A stretch of 64,000 bases of DNA from GCA-2683135 sp964507445. Its GTDB lineage: Bacteria > Planctomycetota > GCA-002687715. Every line of letters begins with the position of its first letter. Position 1 is the first letter of the stretch. A program made the position numbers and the translations under genes. The stretch is taken from positions 124,001-188,000 of the forward strand of contig CAZDQF010000006.1 in assembly GCA_964507445.1 (NCBI GenBank), written 5' to 3'. The notes beneath the pieces were generated by a model that was given only the letters and a program-made list of their open reading frames with translations, did not search any database and was not told the DNA's origin. Positions 42,492-54,124 of this stretch are shown here, piece by piece.

Positions 42492-43403
42492 ATGCACGCT
42501 GTAAGCAAGACCGATATCCCCGGCCTCCAGCTGCTCAATCGCGGCAAGGTCCGGGATATTTACGCCGTCGGCGATGACCACCTCCTGCTCGTCGCCTCCG
42601 ACCGTATCTCCGCCTTCGATGTGGTGCTCCCGGACCCGGTGCCCGGCAAGGGCATCGTGCTGACCCAGCTCTCCATCTTCTGGTTCGAACTCCTGGCAGG
42701 GGTCACGGGCAACCACGTGGTGGAGACGGACGTCTCCAAGATGCCGGGGCCGATCCCGGACCACGCGGACACCCTACGCGGCCGCAGCCTCCTGGTCCGC
42801 AGAGCCCGGGTCTACCCGACGGAGTGCATTGCCAGGGGTTTCCTGCTGGGCTCCGGATGGAAGGACTACCAGCGGTCAGGCGCGGTTTGCGGCATCGAGT
42901 TGCCAGAGGGTCTCCGCAAGAACCACCGCTTCGACCCGCCCCTCTTCACGCCCTCTACCAAGGCGGAGCAGGGTGAACATGACGAGAACATCTCCTTCGA
43001 CGCGCTGGTCGACACCGTGGGGGCCGAGCTCGCTGACGAGCTGAGGGACAAGACCCTCTCGGTCTTCCATGCCGCACGACAGCACGCGGAGAAGGGCGGG
43101 GTGATCATCTGCGACACCAAGTTCGAATGGGGCGAGATCGACGGTCGGACCTCGCTCGTCGACGAGGTCCTGACACCTGACTCCAGTCGGTTCTGGAGGA
43201 AGGAAGACGCCGACGCTGCGCTCCCCGACGGCGATCCGCCGTCCTACGACAAGCAGGTCGTCAGGAACTGGCTGGAGACCCAGACCTGGGACAAGAAGGC
43301 ACCGGGCCCGAACCTGCCGCCGGAGATCCTGGCGACCGCTCGGGCGCGCTATGTGGAAATCTACGAACGTATCGCCGGCGGTGCGGTTCCGCATCTGGAC
43401 TGA
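42492..43403 (+). CDS. purC: Phosphoribosylaminoimidazole-succinocarboxamide synthase
   Basis: PurC (SAICAR synthetase) joins CAIR and aspartate with ATP in purine synthesis. The 303-residue product contains the N-terminal GKVRDIYAV nucleotide loop, LLVASDRISAFDVVL, and the LVDEVLTPDSSRFW active-site signature. First gene of a plus-strand run purC-purE-mtnA. TAATCT lies 6 bases before the ATG, fitting a leaderless promoter. Confidence 0.97.
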   Translation: MHAVSKTDIPGLQLLNRGKVRDIYAVGDDHLLLVASDRISAFDVVLPDPVPGKGIVLTQLSIFWFELLAGVTGNHVVETDVSKMPGPIPDHADTLRGRSLLVRRARVYPTECIARGFLLGSGWKDYQRSGAVCGIELPEGLRKNHRFDPPLFTPSTKAEQGEHDENISFDALVDTVGAELADELRDKTLSVFHAARQHAEKGGVIICDTKFEWGEIDGRTSLVDEVLTPDSSRFWRKEDADAALPDGDPPSYDKQVVRNWLETQTWDKKAPGPNLPPEILATARARYVEIYERIAGGAVPHLD

Positions 43404-43420
43404 GAGACAAGAGGAACGAC

Positions 43421-43930
43421 ATGTCTGACGTGCTGATGGTCATGGGAAGTGAGTCTGACTTCGGCAGCATGAGCGCCGGTGTAGCCGTACTCAGGGAATT
43501 CGACGTTGACGTGAAGGTGCAGGTGGCGTCCGCCCACCGGACCCCAGCCAGGGTCGCGGCCCTCATCGAAGAGGCGGAGGCCAGCGGGACGCAGTTGATC
43601 ATCGCCGCCGCCGGCATGGCGGCCCACCTCGCCGGCGTGGTGGCCGGCAAGACCACGCTCCCCGTCATCGGGGTGCCCATGGAGTCCCCTCACCTCTCCG
43701 GGCTCGACAGCCTCTACTCGACGGTGATGATGCCCCCGGGTATCCCCGTAGCTACGGTGGGGATCGGCAAGCCTGGGGCGAAGAACGCCGCCTATCTGGC
43801 GCTCTCCATCCTGGCCCTGAAGAACGACCAGTTGAACCAGCGACTGAGGCAATACCGGGAGTCTCTCGGAGATCAGGTGGCTGCCATGAATGACCGTGTG
43901 CAAGCCAAGCTGGGCGAGTCCGACGGGTGA
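43421..43930 (+). CDS. purE: N5-carboxyaminoimidazole ribonucleotide mutase
   Basis: PurE moves the carboxyl group in N5-CAIR to give CAIR, the substrate of PurC, so the two genes make consecutive steps. The 169-residue product has the PurE signatures: GSESDF, SAHRTPARV and AAGMAAHLAGVVAGKT. The class I (bacterial) type is likely from length and sequence. Starts 18 bases after purC. Its stop overlaps the mtnA start. Confidence 0.95.
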   Translation: MSDVLMVMGSESDFGSMSAGVAVLREFDVDVKVQVASAHRTPARVAALIEEAEASGTQLIIAAAGMAAHLAGVVAGKTTLPVIGVPMESPHLSGLDSLYSTVMMPPGIPVATVGIGKPGAKNAAYLALSILALKNDQLNQRLRQYRESLGDQVAAMNDRVQAKLGESDG

Positions 43931-44985
43931 CCAGCGGGCCCGTCCCCACCATCACCTGGCGAGGCGGCCTTGACGGCCGCTGCGAGTTGATCGAACAGAC
44001 CCTCCTCCCCACCCGCCTGGAGGTGCTGGAGGTGGAAGACGCCGCGGCCATGTGGGACGCCATCAAGCGTCTCGCGGTCCGTGGCGCCCCGGCCATCGGT
44101 GTTGCCGCCGCCTACGGTGTGGTCCTGGGGGTCAGAGGGAGCGCTGCCGCGGATGAGGCGGCCTTCTCAGCGGACCTCGAGGCGACCTGTGACTACCTCG
44201 CGTCGTCCCGCCCCACGGCGGTCAATCTGTTCTGGGCCATCGACCGCATGAAGACCCACGCCGTCAGCCTCAGCGGACAGGGCGTGGAGCACATCAAGTC
44301 TGGCCTGCTGGAGGAAGCCCTCCGAATCGAGGCTGAAGATCGCGCCATCTGCCACCGCCTCGGCGAGATCGGCGCCGACCTGATCGAAGACGGAGATGGC
44401 CTCCTCACCCATTGCAACGCGGGCGCCTTGGCCACCGCCGAGTACGGCACCGCCCTCGCCGTCATGTTCGAGTCCCATGCTCGGGGCAAGCGCATCTCGG
44501 TGTTCGCGGATGAGACCCGGCCGCTCCTGCAAGGGGCGCGGCTCACCACCTGGGAGTTGATGCAAGCGGGCATCGACGTCACCCTCATCTGTGACAACAT
44601 GGCCGCTCAGGTCATGAAGGAGGGGCGCATCCAGCGGGTCTTCGTGGGGTCCGACCGCATCGCGCGCAACGGCGACGTCTGCAACAAGATCGGCACCTAC
44701 GGCGTGGCTGTACTCGCCAAAGAACACGGCATCCCCTTCTACGCGGTGGCCCCGTGCTCAACCATCGACCTGGGCACCCCCACAGGGGATCAGATCCCCA
44801 TCGAGGAGCGCGCCTCGGAGGAGGTCACCATGGGCTTCGGCACGCAGACGGCGCCGGACGGAGCCAAGGTGTACTCCCCCGCGTTCGACGTCACTCCCGC
44901 CCGCTACCTGAGCGGCATCGTCACCGAGAAGGGCCTCATCGCGCCTGTGACGGAAGCGGAGGTGGTGCGGACCGTCAGCCTCTGA
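43927..44985 (+). CDS. mtnA: S-methyl-5-thioribose-1-phosphate isomerase
   Basis: MtnA isomerises methylthioribose 1-phosphate in methionine salvage. The 352-residue protein carries the catalytic Cys in HCNAGALATAEYGTALAV and the Asp in VGSDRIARNGDV, plus GAPAIGVAAAYG at the N-terminus. The start is GTG, overlapping the purE stop (GTGA). No other methionine-salvage gene is in the window. eIF2B-alpha-like proteins share this fold, but the two catalytic residues argue for an active isomerase. Confidence 0.95.
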   Translation: MTSGPVPTITWRGGLDGRCELIEQTLLPTRLEVLEVEDAAAMWDAIKRLAVRGAPAIGVAAAYGVVLGVRGSAAADEAAFSADLEATCDYLASSRPTAVNLFWAIDRMKTHAVSLSGQGVEHIKSGLLEEALRIEAEDRAICHRLGEIGADLIEDGDGLLTHCNAGALATAEYGTALAVMFESHARGKRISVFADETRPLLQGARLTTWELMQAGIDVTLICDNMAAQVMKEGRIQRVFVGSDRIARNGDVCNKIGTYGVAVLAKEHGIPFYAVAPCSTIDLGTPTGDQIPIEERASEEVTMGFGTQTAPDGAKVYSPAFDVTPARYLSGIVTEKGLIAPVTEAEVVRTVSL

Positions 44986-44995
44986 GCGGTCTCGG

Positions 44996-46927
44996 TCAGC
45001 CCGTATCAGACCTCGCCGGCGAGAACTGGGCGGCCACGAGCTGGAGCTGCCTCATGGTGAACGGCTTCATCAGGAGTCGCCAGCCGAACCGAGCAATGAG
45101 GTCGTCGATGCGACCGAGGCTGGCGTGCCCGGTGATGACGATCACAGGACCCAAGACTCCCTCTGAGGCGAGCTCCTCCGCCAGGTCGAGGCCGTTGCCG
45201 TCACCCAGCATGACGTCGGTAACGAACAGGTCCACCTTGCGTTCGAGGCCCCGCATCCCCGCGCGACACTCACGGATCGACCGGAACGCCTGCACATCGA
45301 AGCCTATGCCGGAGAGCCCCCTGGAGGTCAAACGCCGGAGATCGTCCTGATCCTCGAGGAGCACCGCGAAGGCCTTCTGCTGTATCGCCACATCGTCGCT
45401 CACCACCTCGGCACCCGCAGGGCTGCTGGAGTGGAGCTTGGTGGGCATACGGATGGAGAAGGTCGTCCCGTGCCCCGGGCTGCTGGTCACGTCGATCTCT
45501 CCGCCGGCATCGCTGATGATCCCGTACACCACGCTGAGGCCGAGCCCCGTGCCCTTGTCAGTCGGCTTGGTGGTGAAGAACGGCTCGAACGCCTTCTGCA
45601 GGACGTCCTCGGTCATCCCCTCTCCCTGGTCGGAGACCTCCACCAGCGCCCCCTCGCCTTCAGGGAGCACGCTGATGCGTAACAGGATCTGGCCGCCATC
45701 GGACATAGCGTCCCGCGCGTTAACCACCAGATTCATGAGCACCTGCTCGAACTGCCCAGGCTCGATGGCCACGACCACCTTGCTCGCATCGGGCTCAAAC
45801 TTGAGGCTCGTCCCCGTGCCCAGCACCCGGGTGAGGATCTGCATCAGGCTCCGGGTGCAAGCCACCAGGTCGGTCTCGCTCGCCGCCGCAGGCTGCTTCT
45901 TGCTGAACATCAGGAGGCGACGGGCCAGGGCCGATCCCTTCTCCGCGCTGGCCAGGATGAGGTCCACGTCCTTCAGGCGAGGATCGCCATCAGGCAGGTC
46001 GTCCTTCAGCATCCCCCCAGCGCCCATGACCACGCCCAGGAGATTATTGAAGTCGTGAGCGATGCCCCCCGCGAAGCGCCCGATGGCCTCCATCTTCTGC
46101 GAACGGCGCAGCTGCTCTGTGGATCGGGCGAGTTCACTCTGGGCCCGCTTGCGCTCTGAGACATCGCGGAAGAACGCGAGCAAGACGTCTGGCTCCTCCG
46201 CCGCCGCGCTGCGCACGAGCGGGCCTTCGACGAGCACCTGACCGTCACTCCGGCCACGCAAAGCCAACTCCACCCAGACGCTGGCGCCGCCTTCGCTCAG
46301 CATGGTGAGGCACTCCGCCCAAGCCCCGTCCTGCCCCCCCGACAGGAGAGCAGAGAACACGGTCTCCCCCGCCACGATGGGCAACAACCGGCAGGCCTCC
46401 GGATTGGCAAACAGCACCTCTCCGTCAGCCCCGAGGCTGAGGATCAGGTCATTCGATTGTTCGACGATCTGGCGATAACCCCTGGCCCGTGCCGCTAGTT
46501 CGTTAGCCGCCGCAGCGGCCTCGGACGAAGCGGCACGCATCTGCTGCAGCAGCACGAGGTAGGTCATCACTCCGTCGTGGCTGGCGAAGTCGTCGATGCT
46601 CAGGTCGAGAGGTCCGAGCTCTTCCACGTGAGACAACCGGGGCCCCCCCAGGAAGAGCAAGCCACCACCGACCTCTGAGAAGGTACCCACGAGCAGCAAG
46701 GGGTCTCCCTTGATGCGGAGCTGCAGTGGGCGGTCAATCCAGTCATGCGCGGACCCGTCGATGGGGGTGTCCGTCCAACGCCGAACATCGAAGACCTCAT
46801 CAATGCGTCGTCCCAAATAGTCCGGCAACCGCCGTTGGAGCGTGCGTCCTACTCGACGGATCACGCCATCCGAGTCCAACTGGACGCTGAACGGGAACAG
46901 CTCGACGATCTGATCGGCGTTGATCAC
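44996..46927 (-). CDS. HNOBA/PAS hybrid histidine kinase with C-terminal receiver
   Basis: The 643-residue protein starts with an H-NOX-associated (HNOBA) PAS-like domain (residues about 1-120; ELFPFSVQLDSDGVIRRVG). A coiled coil leads to a second PAS domain (about 150-265), then a kinase core with His in GGIAHDFNNLLG, N-box NLVVNARDAM and G-box GTGLGLSVVYG, and finally a receiver domain (about 515-640) with Asp in FVTDVMLGDGNG and Lys in LMKPF. Its ATG overlaps the stop of the H-NOX gene (ATGA), so the two are made together. Without a transmembrane segment it is cytoplasmic. The receiver suggests phosphorelay to another protein not in this operon. Confidence 0.93.
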   Translation of the reverse strand: MINADQIVELFPFSVQLDSDGVIRRVGRTLQRRLPDYLGRRIDEVFDVRRWTDTPIDGSAHDWIDRPLQLRIKGDPLLLVGTFSEVGGGLLFLGGPRLSHVEELGPLDLSIDDFASHDGVMTYLVLLQQMRAASSEAAAAANELAARARGYRQIVEQSNDLILSLGADGEVLFANPEACRLLPIVAGETVFSALLSGGQDGAWAECLTMLSEGGASVWVELALRGRSDGQVLVEGPLVRSAAAEEPDVLLAFFRDVSERKRAQSELARSTEQLRRSQKMEAIGRFAGGIAHDFNNLLGVVMGAGGMLKDDLPDGDPRLKDVDLILASAEKGSALARRLLMFSKKQPAAASETDLVACTRSLMQILTRVLGTGTSLKFEPDASKVVVAIEPGQFEQVLMNLVVNARDAMSDGGQILLRISVLPEGEGALVEVSDQGEGMTEDVLQKAFEPFFTTKPTDKGTGLGLSVVYGIISDAGGEIDVTSSPGHGTTFSIRMPTKLHSSSPAGAEVVSDDVAIQQKAFAVLLEDQDDLRRLTSRGLSGIGFDVQAFRSIRECRAGMRGLERKVDLFVTDVMLGDGNGLDLAEELASEGVLGPVIVITGHASLGRIDDLIARFGWRLLMKPFTMRQLQLVAAQFSPARSDTG

Positions 46928-47472
46928 GGACGGAGTTCGATCCGGAACACGTCGTGGTCGGCCCCTTCGGCCTTGAAGGCGACCTGCTCAACCCGAATGG
47001 CCTCTTCGAAGTGCTCCGACAGGCCATCCAGCAGTCCCAGCACGAACGCGCTCAGACCCTCACGGACGCTCCGATAGTGCAGCAAGATCACGTCATCGCT
47101 GACGATCTCGCGCTCGAATGACGGTTGCTTCAGATTGGCGAACGTGATCGCCACCTGCTCATGCATGGCGTCCAGGTTCTTGAGGAAAGAGCCCAGATCC
47201 CGACCTCCGAACGCGAGCAGAGGTCCGTAATGAACCCGCGCCGTGTTCAGGACCCAGTAGCGCCCGAAGGCCTTCATGAGGTCGGCAGATTCAACCTCCA
47301 GCTTCTCGCACGCCGTCCCGATCAGGGAAAACGCGACGTCATCGGAGTAGCCCTCCATACTCACAAAATGGGACTCGTCCAACTCTGTCGCGGCGACAAT
47401 CTCCGAGCAACGCTCCTCTCCGTAGGCCTCTCGGATGCAATCTCTGATCGCTCTGTGAATCAACCCGTACAC
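46924..47472 (-). CDS. H-NOX haem nitric oxide/oxygen sensor
   Basis: From the GTG at 47472 the protein has 182 residues, normal for H-NOX, starting VYGLIHRAIRDCI (read as Met). It has the three haem residues: proximal His in NLDAMHEQV, the Tyr-x-Ser-x-Arg motif in HYRSVREG, and Pro in LKQPSF. FGRYWV is also typical. H-NOX domains bind NO (or O2) through the haem and modulate a partner kinase or diguanylate cyclase. A ribosome site GAGGAG is 8 bases before the GTG. A frame open to 47589 adds 39 residues that do not match the family. Its coupled partner is the HNOBA hybrid kinase. Confidence 0.92.
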   Translation of the reverse strand: MYGLIHRAIRDCIREAYGEERCSEIVAATELDESHFVSMEGYSDDVAFSLIGTACEKLEVESADLMKAFGRYWVLNTARVHYGPLLAFGGRDLGSFLKNLDAMHEQVAITFANLKQPSFEREIVSDDVILLHYRSVREGLSAFVLGLLDGLSEHFEEAIRVEQVAFKAEGADHDVFRIELRP

Positions 47473-47637
47473 GTGTAGAAGCTCCTCGATCCCGGATCGC
47501 CTTGGCTCTCGGACGAACGACCAATCGAGCAAAGAGGATACGGCAAGTCGGTGCTCAGTTGTAGCCCCTGACCGAGGGGTAAACCTCACCTCGCTGAGCC
47601 GTAAACCACCGTCGGATATTGCGCCGATAGGTGAGCC

Positions 47638-47862
47638 ATGAGCACGAAGACCGCTACCAAGTCCCGAAAACCAGAGCGGAAGTCCAGGTTCTCCACGGCG
47701 GTGGACGAGGAGGCCCTGGAGTTCATCAAGGCCATCGAAGACTACAAGGCCATCAAGGAGCGTCCGTTCCCCTCGTGGACGGAGGTGCTGCAGGTGATTC
47801 GGGCGGTGGGCTACCGGAAGGTGGCGGAGGCCACGCCCATCTCTGAAGTCACGCCGAAGTAA
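47638..47862 (+). CDS. Small conserved basic protein, function unknown
   Basis: The 74-residue product has a Lys/Arg-rich N-terminus and a compact acidic helix-strand core (EEALEFIKAIEDYKAIKE, FPSWTEVLQVIRAVGYRKV). I recall similar short proteins with a FIKAIEDYK-type block from planctomycetes, so it is probably a real, lineage-conserved gene. AGGTGAG lies 4 bases before the ATG as ribosome site. It may bind nucleic acid or another protein; no domain was recognised. It lies between the divergent H-NOX gene and a small exported protein gene. Confidence 0.7.
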   Translation: MSTKTATKSRKPERKSRFSTAVDEEALEFIKAIEDYKAIKERPFPSWTEVLQVIRAVGYRKVAEATPISEVTPK

Positions 47863-47918
47863 TACGCCGGGGCCCAGACCGCGAACACGGTCACCCGTGA
47901 TCTTCGCGGCGTCCCGAC

Positions 47919-47924
47919 TATGAT
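47919..47924 (+). promoter_or_regulatory. -10-like TATGAT 6 bases before a start codon
   Basis: TATGAT (5 of 6 matches to TATAAT) precedes the ATG at 47931 by 6 bases. No clear -35 is seen at 16-18 bases. The same CTATGAT-6-ATG arrangement recurs at 48340-48345, suggesting leaderless transcription starts. Confidence 0.35.
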
Positions 47925-47930
47925 GCGGCC

Positions 47931-48344
47931 ATGGCTCGACTGACGGGGCTCACCCTCGCTATTGTCATCCCGGTCGTCATCTTCAACCTGGAGGGCCGGG
48001 GTACAGAGACCGACGGCCTGAAGAGCTCCGTCCCGGACACCTTCAGCCGGGCCGAACCCGGACCTCACGACGCCGCCTCCGTCAGCGCCCTGGAACCCCG
48101 GATGACTCTCCTTCGATGCGCCGATCAGGTGCAAGGGGCCGTGCACGTCGCGCCGCCGGCGGGGACGATCCCCGTCCACGTGGAGGTCCTCGGACCCACC
48201 GGTGAGGTGCTGTGCCAGACTGACGGCTTCGAAGGCCAGGCCCCGACCCTCCGATTCAACCTGCCTTCGAACGTACAGGGCGCGGTCACGGCACGGGTTG
48301 TTTACCGGGGTGGCGACGTGTGGAGCTTCACGGCAACGCTATGA
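47931..48344 (+). CDS. Small exported or membrane protein, function unknown
   Basis: The 137-residue protein has a hydrophobic N-terminus (RLTGLTLAIVIPVVIFNLEG) that may be a signal peptide or anchor, then a Gly/Pro/Val-rich beta domain (VHVEVLGPTGEVLCQTDGFEG). It resembles a small extracytoplasmic beta-sandwich. TATGAT is 6 bases before the ATG. It ends 7 bases before the histidine kinase gene and may be its sensor or ligand-binding partner. Confidence 0.55.
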   Translation: MARLTGLTLAIVIPVVIFNLEGRGTETDGLKSSVPDTFSRAEPGPHDAASVSALEPRMTLLRCADQVQGAVHVAPPAGTIPVHVEVLGPTGEVLCQTDGFEGQAPTLRFNLPSNVQGAVTARVVYRGGDVWSFTATL

Positions 48345-48345
48345 T
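48340..48345 (+). promoter_or_regulatory. -10-like TATGAT 6 bases before the histidine kinase start
   Basis: TATGAT followed by CTCCCC and the ATG at 48352. It overlaps the stop codon of the preceding small gene. Same spacing as at 47919; no -35 seen. Confidence 0.3.
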
Positions 48346-48351
48346 CTCCCC

Positions 48352-50006
48352 ATGGAGTTCCTCGCCGCTGACCGTGACGGTGAACGCACCCGCATCCGCT
48401 GGTTGATCCGGCTCCGCTGGGCCGCCGTCGGCGGTGTGCTCGGAGCCTCTCTAACAGCCGGCCCCATCCTGGACATGGTCCCCAGCCCGACGCCGCTCTA
48501 CCTGCTGGTGGGCGGTCTGGCCACGTGGAACTTCAGACTGGCCCTCAAGGAGTCCCGTGGGCGCCCGGTGCTGCCCGCCGGGCACCAGGTGGTCTTCGAC
48601 CTGCTCGTGCTGGGAGCGCTCCTGTTCTTCTCCGGAGGGCTTCACAATCCGTTCGCCATGTTCTTGGCGGTCCAGGTCATCCTCGGGGCCATCCTCCTTC
48701 CCAGGGCCACGGCTCTTCGGATCGGCCTCGTAGGCATCGGCATCGGGTTGACCCTCGCCTTGCTGGAATACGTGGACCTCCTACCCATGGTCGCCTGGAC
48801 CCGCATGGGCGAACTCCCGGTGTGGAGCCTGGGGCTCGCCCTCGTCCTCACCATGGCCGTGGCGCTGCAGCTTGTCATCATGGTGATGGATGATCTCCGC
48901 CTGCGGGCTCGCCAGGCTCGTCGCTACAACGAGCAGGCGGAACGGGAGCGGCGGAAGCTCTTCGACGTGATGCGATTCGTCGGCGCCGCCATGGTGCTCC
49001 TCGATCAGGAGTTGAAGATCCAGTGGCAGAACCGCAGGTCCGAAGACGTCCTCGGCAAGCTGGAGGTCGGGCAACGGTTCAAGCTGCCGGATGACGACCA
49101 GTGGCCCGCTGCCCATGATCTTGAGGCCCAGACAGCGGTGGAGCGAGAGTGGACCGGGCCGGACGTCCACGGGCACCCCAGGGTGCACCACGTCACCGCA
49201 TCCCCGGTTCGTCGTGACGACGGCTCCCTGGATCAGTTCATCCTGGTGTTCACCGACATCACCGACCGCCGCGCCGCCGAGCGTCAGCTGCAACGGACGG
49301 AGAAGCTCGCGGCGGTAGGACGTCTGGCCGCTGGCGTCGCTCACGAGATCAACACACCCCTCGGATCAGTGAGCATCCTCACAGGAGAGGCCATCGCACG
49401 AACCCGGGAGCTGTCCGGCTCGGAAGCGCGTGCGGAGCTGGAAGAGCACCTCGACGACATCAAGCGGGAGACGGAGCGGGTAGCCCACATCGTGCGGCAG
49501 CTACTGGAGCTGTCGCACCCGGGCGAAGAATACGCCGTACGCGCGGACCTCAATGAAGTGATCCGTGACGCCGTGCGGCTGATCTCGGTCCGCCTGCCGC
49601 GAGCCACCGACCGGATCCACATGTCCCTCAGCGACGACCTCCCCCTGATCGACACCAACCCGGACCGCATCAGGCAGGTCATCCTGAACCTGCTGGACAA
49701 CGCCCTCGACGCCACGGAGCGGGAGGCCAACGCCGTCAAGGTGCGCTCCTACACCACCGGGGAATCCGCCGTGGTCCAGGTCCAGGACTCCGGCATGGGG
49801 ATCGCCGACGATGACATCCAGCGGGTGTTCGACCCGTTCTTCACCACCAAAGATGTGGGCGAGGGGACGGGGCTCGGGCTTTATGTCTCATACGAGATCA
49901 TGAAGAATCTCGGCGGGGACATCCTCATCCAGAGCCGCCTCGGAGCGGGCACAACGGTTACCCTCTCGCTGCCGCTCGCCACCGGAGCGGCAGCGAAGCT
50001 CGGCCC

Positions 50007-50010
<4 letters not shown>
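48352..50010 (+). CDS. Membrane sensor histidine kinase (NtrB-like group)
   Basis: The 552-residue protein has about six transmembrane segments in residues 15-185 with a short soluble part, a PAS-like sensory domain (about 220-325), then HisKA with His in GVAHEINTPLGS, and a HATPase_c domain (NLLDNALDAT; GEGTGLGLYVSYEIMK). It autophosphorylates in response to an unknown membrane or cytoplasmic signal and passes the phosphate to the regulator encoded next, whose start overlaps its stop. ATG at 48352 chosen; the longer frame from 48202 overlaps the preceding gene. Confidence 0.93.
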
Positions 50011-51351
<1,341 letters not shown>

Positions 51352-51365
<14 letters not shown>

Positions 51366-51759
51366 GCACAAGTCGAAGCAGGCCAGGCGGGTCAAGAAGC
51401 GCCCATTCCTGGAGAGCGTGCGCCTGCTCACCTATAGCCTCGTGGCTTCCGTGGTCCTCGCCCTGCTCGCGGTGCTGGCGGGCCGACTGGATGGACTACA
51501 GGCTCTTCTGCTCCACATGGGCTTTCTCTCAGCGGTCACCTTCGCCGTGTTCGGGCTGGACAAGCTCCACGCCGGCAACCAGAAGCGCCGGGCCTCCGAG
51601 CTCAACCTGTTGGCCCTGTCGGCCCTCGGCGGAGCGGCCGGCGGCCTGCTGGGGATGGCCGTCTTCCGGCACAAGACCCAGCGTCCCCTCTTCACCATCG
51701 GGCTCACGGTGCTGCTGTTCATCCACGGCGTGATCATCGCCGTCATGTTCATGTCCTGA
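51352..51759 (+). CDS. DUF1294-type small membrane protein
   Basis: The 135-residue protein has a basic N-terminus and four likely transmembrane segments. The DUF1294 landmarks are seen: FGLDKLHAGNQKRRASELNLL and the conserved RHKTQRPLF block between the last segments. Function unknown. Its start lies 14 bases inside the regulator gene, so it is probably co-translated and part of the same operon. Confidence 0.8.
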
Positions 51760-51842
51760 GACCGCCCGGTCATGCCTGCCGACCCGCGCGGAGCTGCGCC
51801 TCAGCGGCGCTGCGCCCCGATGGGTAACGGCGCGATTCCCCT

Positions 51843-51848
51843 TAGAAT
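51843..51848 (+). promoter_or_regulatory. -10-like TAGAAT 6 bases before a start codon
   Basis: TAGAAT lies 6 bases before the ATG at 51855. GGAG in the same spacer could instead be a ribosome site. No clear -35 is seen. Confidence 0.3.
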
Positions 51849-51854
51849 GGAGCC

Positions 51855-52583
51855 ATGACAAGGCTCATCCTCTGCTGCCTGGCCCTGGCAGCGACCCTTC
51901 CGTCCCAGGGAACGCTCACCGTTCAGGTCACCTGGGCAGGGGAGGTCCCAAGCCCATCCCCCATCGTCATCCCCGAGGCCATCAAGCGCCGTAGCCCAGC
52001 GGACGCAGCACTTTGCGGCGAATGCGTGAAGAAGGGCGCCCTGGTGGATGAGAGCACCGTGGTCGACCCCGAGACCCGCGGTCTCCGGGACGTCGCGGTG
52101 ATGGTCCAGGGGCCGCCGCCCCCGAAGGACGCCAAGCTGGCGGTCGGGACGCTGGACAACGCCCAGTGCCGCTTCCAGCCGCGGGTCCAATTCGTGCCCA
52201 TCGGCCGAAAGGTGACCGTCACCAATTCGGATTCCATCACCCACAACGCCCGGATCGTCGGCCGGGGAAATCGGCAACTCTGGAACAGCATCATCCCTAC
52301 CGGGAAGCCGGTCAAGACCGTCCCCATCCCGACGGGCGGCACTTATCGGGTGATCTGTGATCTGCACCCCTGGATGGAGGCCTGGCTGATCGGGACCTCC
52401 AGCCCGTGGGTCGGCGTGACGGATGTCATGGGAAACGTCACCATCAAGGGCCTGCCCGTAGGGTCGTCCCTCGTGGTGCACCTGTGGCACCCGGTCCTGG
52501 GCCGCGCGCGCCTGGACTGTCAGATCTCTGGCACCCAGGTGACCCTGAAGCGCCTGACGCAGAAGGAGTTCAAGAAGCGCTGA
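51855..52583 (+). CDS. Exported cupredoxin-like protein
   Basis: The 242-residue product has a signal peptide (MTRLILCCLALAATLPSQG) and a C-terminal beta domain with type 1 copper-like ligands: a His in ITHNARI and Cys/His/Met in VICDLHPWME (C-x2-H-x2-M). The layout fits plastocyanin/azurin-like domains, or the related 'methylamine utilisation'-type periplasmic proteins of planctomycetes. An N-terminal Cys pair (LCGEC) may form a disulphide. It may carry electrons or bind copper in the periplasm, perhaps in respiration. Precedes thiC by 100 bases. Confidence 0.75.
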   Translation: MTRLILCCLALAATLPSQGTLTVQVTWAGEVPSPSPIVIPEAIKRRSPADAALCGECVKKGALVDESTVVDPETRGLRDVAVMVQGPPPPKDAKLAVGTLDNAQCRFQPRVQFVPIGRKVTVTNSDSITHNARIVGRGNRQLWNSIIPTGKPVKTVPIPTGGTYRVICDLHPWMEAWLIGTSSPWVGVTDVMGNVTIKGLPVGSSLVVHLWHPVLGRARLDCQISGTQVTLKRLTQKEFKKR

Positions 52584-52658
52584 CCAACGTCCATGGGCCG
52601 GCGCCGTTGAGCCCCGAGCGCACGGGGGTTAAAGTCCCTCGGGCGCGTATTTCCCTGT

Positions 52659-52677
52659 TGCACAAGAACTTTGTGCA
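52659..52677. promoter_or_regulatory. Hairpin in the thiC leader
   Basis: TGCACAA and TTGTGCA form a perfect 7-bp stem with a 5-base loop (GAACT), ending 6 bases before the first thiC ATG. It is not a TPP riboswitch: no CTGAGA or ACCTGA core is present in the 100-base leader. It could be an operator or an initiation hairpin. Confidence 0.35.
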
Positions 52678-52683
52678 CGTGCG

Positions 52684-54063
<1,380 letters not shown>

Positions 54064-54124
54064 GCACCGGCCCGGCGACGCCACGTCCGGGGCGGTGAGG
54101 GTTCCAGGGGAGACGAGGGAGACG

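Noticed and set aside
48202..48351. The longer start of the membrane histidine kinase
   Set aside because: It would overlap the preceding small gene and gives Arg/Ser-rich residues that do not fit a membrane kinase.
52584..52683. TPP riboswitch before thiC
   Set aside because: The conserved elements (CTGAGA, ACCTGA) are absent from the leader, so only the simple hairpin is reported.
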